Shown here piece after piece: positions 1 through 7,260 of a DNA stretch of 18,776 nt. The position numbers were made by a program, and so were the translations under genes. Every line of letters starts with the position of its first letter. Position 1 is the first letter of the stretch. Source of the stretch: an uncultured Eubacteriales bacterium (GTDB lineage: Bacteria > Bacillota > Clostridia > Oscillospirales > CAG-272); contig CAKSJC010000007.1 of assembly GCA_934462885.1 (NCBI GenBank), positions 1 to 18,776 on the forward strand. Reading direction: 5' to 3'. The notes under the pieces were generated by a model. The model saw only the letters and a list, made by a program, of their open reading frames with translations, searched no databases and was not told where the DNA came from.

Positions 1-1
1 A

Positions 2-7
2 TATAAT
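2..7 (+). promoter_or_regulatory. -10 box of the rpsO promoter (partly outside window)
   Basis: A perfect TATAAT lies at positions 2-7. Its -35 partner would fall before the window. A transcript would start near 13-15, just before the folded leader of rpsO, which fits a promoter dedicated to rpsO-pnp. Because only the -10 half is visible, the call rests on the exact match and its placement. Confidence 0.5.
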
Positions 8-12
8 ACAAT

Positions 13-130
13 GCGGAGTTCCCCGTTTCACGGTTTGCGGATCAAAGCCGCTATTGTCGGTATTTCACCCGCCGCTTGCTGAGAAACGGGAAATCTAAAA
101 AAATTATAAGGTGAAAGGATTATTCCGAAA
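13..130 (+). promoter_or_regulatory. structured rpsO 5' leader, candidate S15 autoregulatory RNA
   Basis: The leader is enclosed by a perfect 8-bp stem, 22-29 (CCCGTTTC) with 83-90 (GAAACGGG). Inside, 31-36 (CGGTTT) can pair with 44-50 (AAAGCCG, one bulged G), and alternatively 37-40 with 48-51. A GC-rich segment at 57-77 can form a further short helix. The result is a multi-branched fold ending about 40 nt before the rpsO start. Ribosomal protein S15 is known to repress its own mRNA by binding such leader junctions in several bacteria, including Firmicutes. That this fold binds S15 is inference. The ribosome binding site (AAGGTG at 108-113 or AAAGGA at 114-119) lies outside the stem. Confidence 0.45.
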
Positions 131-397
131 ATGATCACAAAGGAAAAAAAGCAGGAAATTATCGAGAAGTACAAAGTCCATGAGGGCGACACGGGTTCTC
201 CCGAAGTTCAGATCGCTATTCTGACTTACAGAATAGAAACACTGACAGAGCACCTCAAGTCCAATAAGAAGGATCATCACAGCCGCCGCGGTCTTAACAA
301 GATGGTAGGCCACAGACGTAACCTTCTCGGATACCTCAAGGACAACGATATTGAGCGCTATCGTGCCATCGTTGAGAAACTCGGTCTGAGAAGATAA
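131..397 (+). CDS. rpsO: 30S ribosomal protein S15
   Basis: An 88-residue protein of normal length for the family (about 89). It shows the typical S15 signatures: an N-terminal helix with ITKEKKQEIIEKY, the HEGDTGSPEVQIAILTYRI segment, DHHSRRGL near residue 50, and the GHRRNLLGYLK segment followed by the LGLRR end. S15 binds the central domain of 16S rRNA early in 30S assembly. The ATG is preceded by purine-rich AAGGTGAAAGGA at 108-119. The gene is followed after about 200 nt by pnp, the conserved rpsO-pnp order seen widely in bacteria. It is probably co-transcribed with pnp from the promoter at the window edge. Confidence 0.97.
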   Translation: MITKEKKQEIIEKYKVHEGDTGSPEVQIAILTYRIETLTEHLKSNKKDHHSRRGLNKMVGHRRNLLGYLKDNDIERYRAIVEKLGLRR

Positions 398-431
398 TTT
401 TCCCGCATTTCGGAAAAAAAGCGTAAGTTTA

Positions 432-468
432 GCTGTAACGGAGACGTCTGAGACGTTCCCGTTACAGC
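432..468 (+). terminator. rpsO-pnp intergenic hairpin 1 (attenuator or processing hairpin)
   Basis: 432-441 pairs with 459-468 (GCTGTAACGG with CCGTTACAGC). After one mismatch the stem continues 443-448 with 452-457, leaving a 3-nt loop. That is about 16 bp in all. The tract after it, AAAATTTTGCTT, is only modestly U-rich, so termination is likely partial at best. It lies 35 nt after the rpsO stop. It could act as a weak terminator, a 3'-end stabiliser or an RNase III site. Confidence 0.55.
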
Positions 469-479
469 AAAATTTTGCT

Positions 480-558
480 TGCATCGCTTTGGATTAGCAG
501 TTAAACAAGTATCAAAAAATTTTCGGTATTTGTTTAAGTGCTGAACCTCTGCGATGCA
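480..558 (+). promoter_or_regulatory. long pnp leader hairpin, candidate RNase III / PNPase autoregulation site
   Basis: A basal 8-bp stem (480-487 TGCATCGC with 551-558 GCGATGCA) encloses an 18-bp helix. In that helix 496-513 pairs with 525-542 with a single G:G mismatch and two G:U pairs, leaving an 11-nt loop. The folded 79-nt element ends 36 nt before the pnp ATG. In Escherichia coli and Streptomyces, the rpsO-pnp region carries RNase III-cleaved hairpins, and in E. coli this starts PNPase autoregulation. The structure is visible here; the function is inferred from that parallel. Confidence 0.55.
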
Positions 559-594
559 TTCAATTAAAAAATCACAGAAAGGTAAAGCAAAACA

Positions 595-2685
595 ATGTTT
601 GAAAAGTACAGAACTTTTTCATATGAGCTTGCAGGACGCCCTCTTGTTATCGAAACAGGTAAAATGGCGGGACTTGCAAACGGCTCTGTTCTCGTAAGAT
701 ACGGCGATACGGCTGTTCTTTGCTGCGCTACTGCTTCCGAAAGACCTCGCGACGGCATAGATTTTCTTCCCTTGTCTATCGATTTTGAGGAAAGACTTTA
801 CGCAGTCGGCAGAATTCCCGGTTCTTACCTCAAAAGAGAGGGAAGACCGTCCGAAAAGGCGATACTTACTTCACGTGTTATCGACCGTCCTATCAGACCT
901 CTTTTCCCGAAAGATCTCCGCAATGATGTTGCGATATCTCTTTTGGTTCTTGCGGTTGATCATGACTGCTCTCCCGAGATCGCAGCAATGATAGGCGCGT
1001 CAATAGCTCTTTCTATCTCGGATATTCCGTGGAACGGACCGATAGGCGGTGTGTTCGTAGGTCTTACCGAAGAAGAAGGGCTTATCATAAATCCGACAGC
1101 CGAACAGCGTGACAGAAGCAGCCTTGAACTTACGGTTGCCGGAACAAAAAAGAAAGTCGTTATGATCGAAGCCGGCGCTGCTGAAGTTTCTGACGATAAA
1201 ATGTTTGAAGCTATTATGCTCGCACATGAAGAAATAAAGAAACTCTGCGACTTTATTGATACGATTGTAGCCGAAGTCGGAAAACCGAAGTTCACTTATC
1301 CGTCTGCCGAGATTGATCCCGCTCTTTTCGACGCGGTATATGATTTCTGCGCAGAGGATGTAAAGGTAGCTCTTGATACGGATGACAAGAACATTCGCGA
1401 TGAAAGGATGGCTCCGATTGCAGAAGCTGTCTATAACAAATTCGACGAAGGCAAAGAAGAAATGCGCGTCGTTCTTGACGAAGTTCTTTATAAAGTACAG
1501 AAGAAAATCGTCCGTCGTTGGCTCCTCGATGACGGAAAGCGAGTTGACGGAAGAAGAATGGATCAGATTCGTCCTCTCGCCGCAGAAGTACACCTCTTTA
1601 ATCGCGACCACGGCTCGGGTATGTTCACGAGAGGTCAGACTCAGGTCATGACTATCGCAACTCTCGGACCTATCTCCGACGTACAAATGCTCGACGGTAT
1701 TTCCGACGAAGAGACAAAACGTTATATGCATCACTATAATATGCCCGGATATTCTACCGGTGAAGCTAAGCCCGTAAGAAGTCCCGGAAGACGTGAGATT
1801 GGTCACGGTGCTCTTGCCGAACGTTCTCTTATTCCTGTGCTTCCTTCAGTTGAAGAGTTCCCTTACGCTATTCGCTGCGTTTCGGAAGTTATCAGCTCAA
1901 ACGGCTCTACATCGCAGGCGTCAGTCTGCGGCTCCACGCTTGCTTTAATGGATGCCGGAGTTCCGATAAAAGCTCCGGTTGCCGGAATTTCCTGCGGCCT
2001 TATAACCGAGGGAGATCGCTGGATGACTATGATTGACATTCAGGGGCTTGAGGATTTCTACGGAGACATGGACTTTAAGGTAGCAGGTACTCACCGCGGT
2101 ATTACATCCATTCAGATGGATTTGAAGATTGACGGTCTTACTCCGGAAATAATCAAGGAAGCTCTCGCTGTAACTCATAAGGGTCGCGATTATATCATTG
2201 ATGAAGTTATCCTCAAGGCTATACCCGCTCCGAGATCGGAGGTTTCCGAATTTGCTCCGAAGATGCTTTCGATGAAGATACCCGTTGACAAGATCTCCGA
2301 GGTAATCGGTAAGCAGGGTAAGGTAATTCAGGGAATCGTAGCCGATACGGGAGCGAAGGTAGACATTGAAGACGACGGTTCGGTATTTATTTCTGCCGTT
2401 TCAAAATCATCTATCGAAGCTGCAAAGGGAATGATTGAAGGGATCATTTTTGAGCCTGAAGTCGGCGCAATCTACGAGGGCGTTGTAACGAGGATAATCC
2501 CGATCGGCGCGTTTGTTGAATTTGCTCCGAAAAAAGAAGGTCTTGTTCACATTTCGAAGCTTGACAAGAAGAGAACCGAAAAAGTTGAAGACGTTTGCAA
2601 CGTAGGCGATCGTATCAAGGTCAAGTTCCTCGGAACAGACGAAAAGGGAAGACTCAACCTTTCACGTAAGGACGCTCTTGACTGA
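595..2685 (+). CDS. pnp: polyribonucleotide nucleotidyltransferase (PNPase)
   Basis: A 696-residue enzyme for phosphorolytic 3'-5' RNA degradation, the usual length. Two RNase PH domains are visible: the first covers roughly residues 5-230 (VLVRYGDTAVLCCA, SYLKREGRPSEKAIL) and the second roughly 310-550. The second holds the catalytic segment with D487 and D493 (EDFYGDMDFKV), matching E. coli D486 and D492. A KH domain with GKQG at 572-575 and a C-terminal S1 domain from about 623 (IPIGAFVEFAPKKEGLVHIS) follow. The start ATG is preceded by AGAAAGG at 575-581. It ends in TGA, and a strong terminator follows at 2827. The leader hairpin at 480-558 suggests post-transcriptional control. Confidence 0.98.
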   Translation: MFEKYRTFSYELAGRPLVIETGKMAGLANGSVLVRYGDTAVLCCATASERPRDGIDFLPLSIDFEERLYAVGRIPGSYLKREGRPSEKAILTSRVIDRPIRPLFPKDLRNDVAISLLVLAVDHDCSPEIAAMIGASIALSISDIPWNGPIGGVFVGLTEEEGLIINPTAEQRDRSSLELTVAGTKKKVVMIEAGAAEVSDDKMFEAIMLAHEEIKKLCDFIDTIVAEVGKPKFTYPSAEIDPALFDAVYDFCAEDVKVALDTDDKNIRDERMAPIAEAVYNKFDEGKEEMRVVLDEVLYKVQKKIVRRWLLDDGKRVDGRRMDQIRPLAAEVHLFNRDHGSGMFTRGQTQVMTIATLGPISDVQMLDGISDEETKRYMHHYNMPGYSTGEAKPVRSPGRREIGHGALAERSLIPVLPSVEEFPYAIRCVSEVISSNGSTSQASVCGSTLALMDAGVPIKAPVAGISCGLITEGDRWMTMIDIQGLEDFYGDMDFKVAGTHRGITSIQMDLKIDGLTPEIIKEALAVTHKGRDYIIDEVILKAIPAPRSEVSEFAPKMLSMKIPVDKISEVIGKQGKVIQGIVADTGAKVDIEDDGSVFISAVSKSSIEAAKGMIEGIIFEPEVGAIYEGVVTRIIPIGAFVEFAPKKEGLVHISKLDKKRTEKVEDVCNVGDRIKVKFLGTDEKGRLNLSRKDALD

Positions 2686-2826
2686 TTGAGGTTAAACTGA
2701 ATTAACAGACGCGACCTCATTGATGATTTTTAACTAAAATATCGGAGGAAAAGCGAGCGTTAAAAACTATGCTCTGAAATCAAACAGGAGAAGAGAACCT
2801 TTCAAAAAACATCAAGCAATCTACAG

Positions 2827-2863
2827 GAGCTGCAGACAACCGTTATACGGTTGTCTGCAGCTC
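2827..2863 (+). terminator. terminator hairpin after pnp
   Basis: A perfect 17-bp stem (2827-2843 with 2847-2863) closes a 3-nt loop TAT. It is followed by ATTTGGTTAATTTTA, a loose U-rich tail. It is the only strong hairpin between pnp and the next promoter and most likely ends the rpsO-pnp transcript. The stretch 2686-2826 before it holds no supported gene: a GGAGG at 2744-2748 has no usable start codon after it. Confidence 0.75.
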
Positions 2864-2920
2864 ATTTGGTTAATTTTACGTCGGAATTATTCCTCAAACG
2901 CTCGTTTTTGTGAAAAATAC

Positions 2921-2949
2921 TTGATTTAATCGACAATATATAATAAAAT
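2921..2949 (+). promoter_or_regulatory. promoter of the VanY-type carboxypeptidase gene
   Basis: TTGATT at 2921-2926 and TAAAAT at 2944-2949 are separated by exactly 17 bp, about 80 nt before the start codon. An overlapping alternative is TCGACA at 2930-2935 with TATAAG at 2952-2957 (16 bp). A perfect TATAAT at 2939-2944 has no -35 box at normal spacing. The region is very AT-rich, so which pair is used is uncertain. Confidence 0.5.
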
Positions 2950-3027
2950 AATATAAGCAGTATGTGCGATAGATCATATTAAACGAAGAGATATTAAATT
3001 GAAGCTATGTAAGGAGCATGCAGAAAA

Positions 3028-4479
3028 TTGAATAATAATCCTGATAAAAAACGATTTTTGAATAGCGATTTTAATGAAGATAATAATATAAAAAACATAA
3101 GAAGCAACAATAACGTAAGCCGCCCCGCCACAAGCGGCGCAACTCCGCGGCGCCGTCCGCTAAATGATGAGGAGAGGCGCCGCTTAGAAGCGGCGCGTCA
3201 GGCAATGCTTAACGCCAATCTGAGAGAGGATCAAGATGCCCCGCGAAAAGCAAATTATTCTGCAAAAATTTCTGATTATGACGAGGAAAAACGCCGCAAA
3301 AAACTTGAAGAAGAATATCTCTTTGGTGAAAAAGCAGTCAAGCCAAAGCTTCATCCGTCGCAACGAAATATAGAATTAAAAAATCCTCATCCTGCGGAAA
3401 CAAAAACAGTTTACAGAAAATTCAGATTGAATGTGGGAACGGTGGTTTTTATTCTGATAATAGCCGCTGTGATAGGTTTATCGATAAATAAGATAGCCAA
3501 AAACGTGTCTGACAATGAGAATAAAAACGTAGTAAAAAATATTGACGACGATACTTCTTTTGTGATAAGCGATACCGATTCGAATTCATCTTCAACTGCC
3601 CCGATAAGTGATCCGATAGATGACCGCGAACTTGTGCTTTACGATGCTGTTTCTGTAAACAACAGTACAGAGGATGAGGGAAAACTTATACTTGTGAACT
3701 ACGACCATGAGTATAAGAAGGCCGATTCGGTTGAGACGGTGAATGTTTATGAAAACAGAACCGGAACTCTCAAAGTTTCAACGACGCTTATCGAACTTGA
3801 AAAAGATACATTTGCCGCTCTTGAAGCCATGTGTGCAGATATGGTTAAGGAAACAGGATGCCTGGATCTCATGATTGTAAGCGGTTACAGAACGAAGAAG
3901 GATCAGGAAGATGTATACGCATCCTATCTTAGTTCAAAGGGAGAAAAATATACAAAAGCATATGTCGCCGATCCCGGATTCAGCGAGCATCACACGGGAC
4001 TCGCCTGCGATTTGTCTACCTATACCTCCGACGGAAAATCAGTTCCTATTTCAGAAAGTGATTACGGCTATTTTGTGAACGAAAATTGCTCGGATTACGG
4101 ATTCGTTTTGCGGTATCCGGCGGATAAAGCGGATATAACAAAGATTGCGCATGAAACATGGCATTTCAGATATGTCGGTTTGGATCATGCGAAAGCTATG
4201 GAAAAACTTAATATGTGCCAGGAAGAGTATATTGAGATGCTGAAGAGCTATACTTTCGAAACTAAAGTATTCGGAGTTTCGATGAACGGAGACGAAGTCT
4301 TGCTCTCTGACGTGCAGCTCTCGGATATTCCGACTGACTTTGAGGGATCACTTATTTACTTTGTGCCGCTCTCTGACGGCGATACAACTGAAATAAAGAT
4401 ACCGAGAGGTGAAAAATACTCGGATTATGAGATATCCGGAACGAATGCCGGCGGATTTGTAGTTACCATACATATGTAA
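3028..4479 (+). CDS. membrane-anchored VanY-family D-alanyl-D-alanine carboxypeptidase
   Basis: A 483-residue protein starting at TTG, with AAGGAG at 3011-3016 eleven bases upstream. Residues 1-130 are charged and probably cytoplasmic. One membrane helix at about 136-155 (VVFILIIAAVIGLSI) is followed by a Ser/Asp-rich linker. The VanY peptidase domain covers about 240-400. Its zinc-binding signature SxHxxGxAxD is present (S319, H321, G324, A326, D328), and E376 and H379 in HETWHF supply the catalytic glutamate and third zinc ligand. The family cleaves the terminal D-Ala from peptidoglycan stem peptides outside the membrane. An extra segment of about 80 residues after 400, rich in beta-type sequence, is not part of the usual VanY core. 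This is most likely a housekeeping wall enzyme, because no other van genes are present. It precedes htrA and a two-component system. Confidence 0.88.
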   Translation: MNNNPDKKRFLNSDFNEDNNIKNIRSNNNVSRPATSGATPRRRPLNDEERRRLEAARQAMLNANLREDQDAPRKANYSAKISDYDEEKRRKKLEEEYLFGEKAVKPKLHPSQRNIELKNPHPAETKTVYRKFRLNVGTVVFILIIAAVIGLSINKIAKNVSDNENKNVVKNIDDDTSFVISDTDSNSSSTAPISDPIDDRELVLYDAVSVNNSTEDEGKLILVNYDHEYKKADSVETVNVYENRTGTLKVSTTLIELEKDTFAALEAMCADMVKETGCLDLMIVSGYRTKKDQEDVYASYLSSKGEKYTKAYVADPGFSEHHTGLACDLSTYTSDGKSVPISESDYGYFVNENCSDYGFVLRYPADKADITKIAHETWHFRYVGLDHAKAMEKLNMCQEEYIEMLKSYTFETKVFGVSMNGDEVLLSDVQLSDIPTDFEGSLIYFVPLSDGDTTEIKIPRGEKYSDYEISGTNAGGFVVTIHM

Positions 4480-4543
4480 CTTGTCTGCCGGACAATACCG
4501 AGTCTTATGATGTGTCGTTCGATTCCGCTTGAGTTTTAGTTAT

Positions 4544-4599
4544 ATTTCAATCAATATTTCACATAATATCAAATTTCCGTCACATTCTCCGATTATAAT
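4544..4599 (+). promoter_or_regulatory. htrA promoter region with direct repeats
   Basis: TATAAT lies at 4594-4599, 34 nt before the htrA start. The bases at the proper -35 distance (AAATTT, 4571-4576) do not resemble TTGACA. Upstream are two copies of ATTTCA at 4544-4549 and 4556-4561, 12 bp apart, and a related ATTTCC at 4573-4578. A poor -35 with upstream direct repeats is typical of activator-dependent promoters, for example those bound by OmpR-type regulators. The link to the regulator encoded downstream is inference. Confidence 0.4.
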
Positions 4600-4632
4600 A
4601 AAAGCACAAAGAAAAAATTCGGAGGTAAAGAT

Positions 4633-6303
4633 ATGAACGAAATTGATTATAACAAAAATAATACCGGTGAAAATAGTGACGTGAATAAAAATATTGCGGG
4701 CGCTTCTTCAGATGGCGCTAATACAAATGTAAACGCAAGTTCCACAAATTTCAATTCCGGCATGAACAACGCAAATATGTCCGGAAACGCGGATAGGCAG
4801 TTTGATAGTTATTCTGAACAGAATAACTCGGGATACAATAATCAGAACTCATACGGCGGAGCGTATTCGAATTCATATGCGCCGAGATATGAAAATCCAA
4901 AGCAGTATTCGGGGCAGATATCATATGTTCCGTATCCCTCGGGAAAGAAAAGCAAATCGAAAAACGGAGTATCTGCAAAGGCTGTCGCATTGATATGCTG
5001 CTTTACGGTACTTGCGTCAGGTTGCTTTGGATTTGCTGGAGCATATGCAGCATCGTATTTAAGCAGAAGAAATTCTGCTTTGAACCAATCTGATAATATA
5101 ACGAATGACGGAAACGTGAATATTTACAGAGGCGTAGATGAGATTCCCGTAACGACAACGACAAACGGAGAAGCGCTCTCTACTGCAGAAGTTGCTGCCA
5201 TGGTAAAGGATTCGGTAGTTGAGATAGTAACCGAAAACAGTGTTCAGAGCGGATGGTATCAGTATGTTACAAAAGGCGCAGGTTCAGGCGTGATTGTTTC
5301 ATCTGACGGATATATTCTGACAAACAGTCATGTTGTATGCAATGAAGATACACAGAAACTTGCTGATAATATTACGGTAAGACTTACAAACGGCGACGAG
5401 TATACAGCCGAGGTAAAAGGATATGACGCGGATGCGGATATCGCGGTGCTGAAAATTGATGCAGATGGGCTTACCCCCGCAGTTTGCGGAAACAGCGACA
5501 ACCTTGCGGTCGGTGAAGAAGTAGTCGTAGTCGGAAACCCGCTCGGCAAGCTCGGCGGAACGGTTACAAACGGTATTGTAAGCGCGACAGAGCGCGAGAT
5601 ACAGATAAGCGGCGTTACTATGACTCTTATTCAAACTAACGCTGCCGTAAACCCCGGCAATTCGGGCGGCGGTATGTTTAACATGAAAGGAGAACTCGTC
5701 GGAGTCGTCAACGCAAAGTCAAGCGGAAGCGGTATTGAAGGACTTGGATTCGCTATTCCGGTAAACGATGCTGTCAATGTTATGAAGCAGCTTCTGGAAT
5801 ACGGTTATGTCCGCGGCAAGCCGATGATAGGCGTAACATTTGCCGAAGTAAGCAATTCCTCGTTTATGTTCTATTATGACCTCAAAGAGGGAATTTATGT
5901 AAGCGACCTGACAAAAGGCTATAACGACGATGTTCTTAAAGTAGGAGACAGAGTTATCGCCGTAAACGGTACGGAAATATCTTCATATAACGATATAAAG
6001 AGTATCGTCAGCGCTTCTGATGTCGGGGATGTTCTGACTTTCCAGATATACCGTGACGGAAAACTTATGGAAGTAGAAGTTACCTGCTACGAGAAAGTAC
6101 CCGACGGAGCGGCGGGCGTCGATTTCGGAAATAATTCAAAAGAAGAAACGGCAAAACCGGTTCCGAACGAGAACATCTATGATGCGAAAGAATTTGAGGC
6201 AGGCGAAGGACCGGATACAAATCAAACGTTTGACGCCGACATCTTTTTTGGAAATAAAGCCGACATCTTTTTTGGAAATAAAAAAGAAACTGCAATGCCG
6301 TAA
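4633..6303 (+). CDS. HtrA/DegP-like membrane-anchored serine protease with PDZ domain
   Basis: A 556-residue protein with a textbook ribosome binding site (GGAGGT at 4621-4626). The N-terminus is long, Asn/Ser/Tyr-rich and probably cytoplasmic (1-110). One membrane helix lies at about 118-140. A trypsin-like domain follows with catalytic triad H233 (TNSHVV), D269 (DADIAVLK) and S344 (NPGNSGGG). One PDZ domain covers about 395-490 (GIYVSDLTKGYNDDVLKVGDRVIAVNG). HtrA proteases degrade or refold misfolded proteins outside the membrane. The extreme C-terminus carries a perfect duplication of eight residues (535-550). It sits between a VanY-type enzyme and a two-component system, an arrangement that fits envelope-stress control. 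Which HtrA paralogue (HtrA, HtrB, YycK) it corresponds to cannot be decided from sequence. Confidence 0.95.
   Translation: MNEIDYNKNNTGENSDVNKNIAGASSDGANTNVNASSTNFNSGMNNANMSGNADRQFDSYSEQNNSGYNNQNSYGGAYSNSYAPRYENPKQYSGQISYVPYPSGKKSKSKNGVSAKAVALICCFTVLASGCFGFAGAYAASYLSRRNSALNQSDNITNDGNVNIYRGVDEIPVTTTTNGEALSTAEVAAMVKDSVVEIVTENSVQSGWYQYVTKGAGSGVIVSSDGYILTNSHVVCNEDTQKLADNITVRLTNGDEYTAEVKGYDADADIAVLKIDADGLTPAVCGNSDNLAVGEEVVVVGNPLGKLGGTVTNGIVSATEREIQISGVTMTLIQTNAAVNPGNSGGGMFNMKGELVGVVNAKSSGSGIEGLGFAIPVNDAVNVMKQLLEYGYVRGKPMIGVTFAEVSNSSFMFYYDLKEGIYVSDLTKGYNDDVLKVGDRVIAVNGTEISSYNDIKSIVSASDVGDVLTFQIYRDGKLMEVEVTCYEKVPDGAAGVDFGNNSKEETAKPVPNENIYDAKEFEAGEGPDTNQTFDADIFFGNKADIFFGNKKETAMP
6235..6282 (+). repeat. 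perfect 24-bp tandem duplication inside htrA
   Basis: Two identical 24-bp units (6235-6258 and 6259-6282) stand back to back, each encoding ADIFFGNK. They lie just before the htrA stop codon. The copies have no mismatch, so the duplication is either recent or under conversion. It keeps the frame and adds eight residues to the tail after the PDZ domain. Confidence 0.95.
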
Positions 6304-6315
6304 AACGGTAAATTA

Positions 6316-6356
6316 ACGCAAAAGAGGGGATACTTTACTGTGTCCCCGTTTTGCGT
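6316..6356 (+). terminator. hairpin after htrA, probable weak terminator
   Basis: ACGCAAAA at 6316-6323 pairs with TTTTGCGT at 6349-6356. After a small internal bulge, GGGGA at 6326-6330 pairs with TCCCC at 6343-6347. No U-run follows on the + strand, so it may stabilise the mRNA 3' end or terminate partially. The rest of the spacer to 6558 shows no convincing gene and no promoter with good spacing. Confidence 0.5.
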
Positions 6357-6558
6357 ATGATTGGAGTGTAAGAAAACGGTACTTTCGTGGTTTAAAAACG
6401 TTCTCGCACTTCCCAAAAACTAAAAGCTTTGAAAAGCCGTTCAAAAACGTATCCGATAAATAACATGAAAATACTTCGAAAACTTTTTCGGTACCCGGAC
6501 AGCAATTTTATGTGAAAGTGACGATAAACTTTCAAAAGATGGAGAGGAACAGACGCAT

Positions 6559-7260
6559 ATGTATAATATCTTAGTAGCAGACGATGAAGAAATGATCCGC
6601 AAACTTATCGCAAAATACGCGACATATGAAGGACATACCGTTGAAGAAGCAAAAGACGGCATGGAGGCGGTAAATAAATGCCGCGCCGGAAACTTTGATA
6701 TTGTTATAATTGATATCATGATGCCGGAGCTTGACGGGTTTTCGGCTTGCCGAGAAATAAGAAAGTTTTCAGAAGTTCCGATAATCATGCTGTCGGCAAG
6801 GGGAGAAGAATACGATAAAATAAACGGATTCGGACTTGGTATAGACGATTATGTGGTTAAACCGTTTTCGCCGAAAGAACTTATGCTCAGGATAGACGCG
6901 ATAATGAAAAGGAGCGTCGGAAGCGGAACAAAAAAAGAAAATGCTGCTTCCAAAAACGAGGTGGCAGTATTTGCAGACGGCGGACTGAAGGTCGACTTTA
7001 CCGCCAGGATAGTATATATTGACGGAAAAAGAGTTGAAATGACTCCGAAAGAATACGATCTTCTCTTTTATATGATAAAGAACAAGAACATAGCCCTGAC
7101 AAGAGAAAAACTCATAAGTAATGTTTGGGGTTACGATTACTACGGAGATGACAGGACTCTTGATACGCATATAAAGCTTCTCAGAAAGAGTCTCGGAAAG
7201 TATTCCGACTTTATAGTTACCCTGAGAGGAGTTGGATACCGTTTTGATGCGGAAAAATAA
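6559..7260 (+). CDS. OmpR/PhoB-family response regulator
   Basis: A 233-residue regulator. The receiver domain (1-120) has the acidic pair D8-D9, phospho-acceptor D52 (IIDIMMPELDG), S79 (MLSARG) and K101 (VVKPFSP), all at canonical places. The C-terminal winged-helix DNA-binding domain (about 140-232) has MTPKEYDLLFYMIKN and the TLDTHIKLLRKSL/RGVGYRF ends typical of the OmpR family. The ATG follows GGAGAGG at 6541-6547. The 3' end overlaps the sensor kinase gene by 14 nt, so the two are translationally coupled partners. Its targets are unknown; the neighbouring htrA and vanY-like genes are natural candidates. Confidence 0.95.
   Translation: MYNILVADDEEMIRKLIAKYATYEGHTVEEAKDGMEAVNKCRAGNFDIVIIDIMMPELDGFSACREIRKFSEVPIIMLSARGEEYDKINGFGLGIDDYVVKPFSPKELMLRIDAIMKRSVGSGTKKENAASKNEVAVFADGGLKVDFTARIVYIDGKRVEMTPKEYDLLFYMIKNKNIALTREKLISNVWGYDYYGDDRTLDTHIKLLRKSLGKYSDFIVTLRGVGYRFDAEK

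Noticed and set aside
1000..1806. A 268-codon open frame on the - strand inside pnp
   Set aside because: It lies fully antisense to conserved pnp sequence, has no ribosome binding site and resembles no protein family.
2744..2830. A small gene after GGAGG at 2744-2748
   Set aside because: The first ATG downstream (2769) is followed one codon later by a stop, and no GTG or TTG sits at proper distance.
6465..6515. A 16-codon open frame before the response regulator
   Set aside because: It has an ATG but no ribosome binding site and no recognisable sequence; chance is a sufficient explanation.
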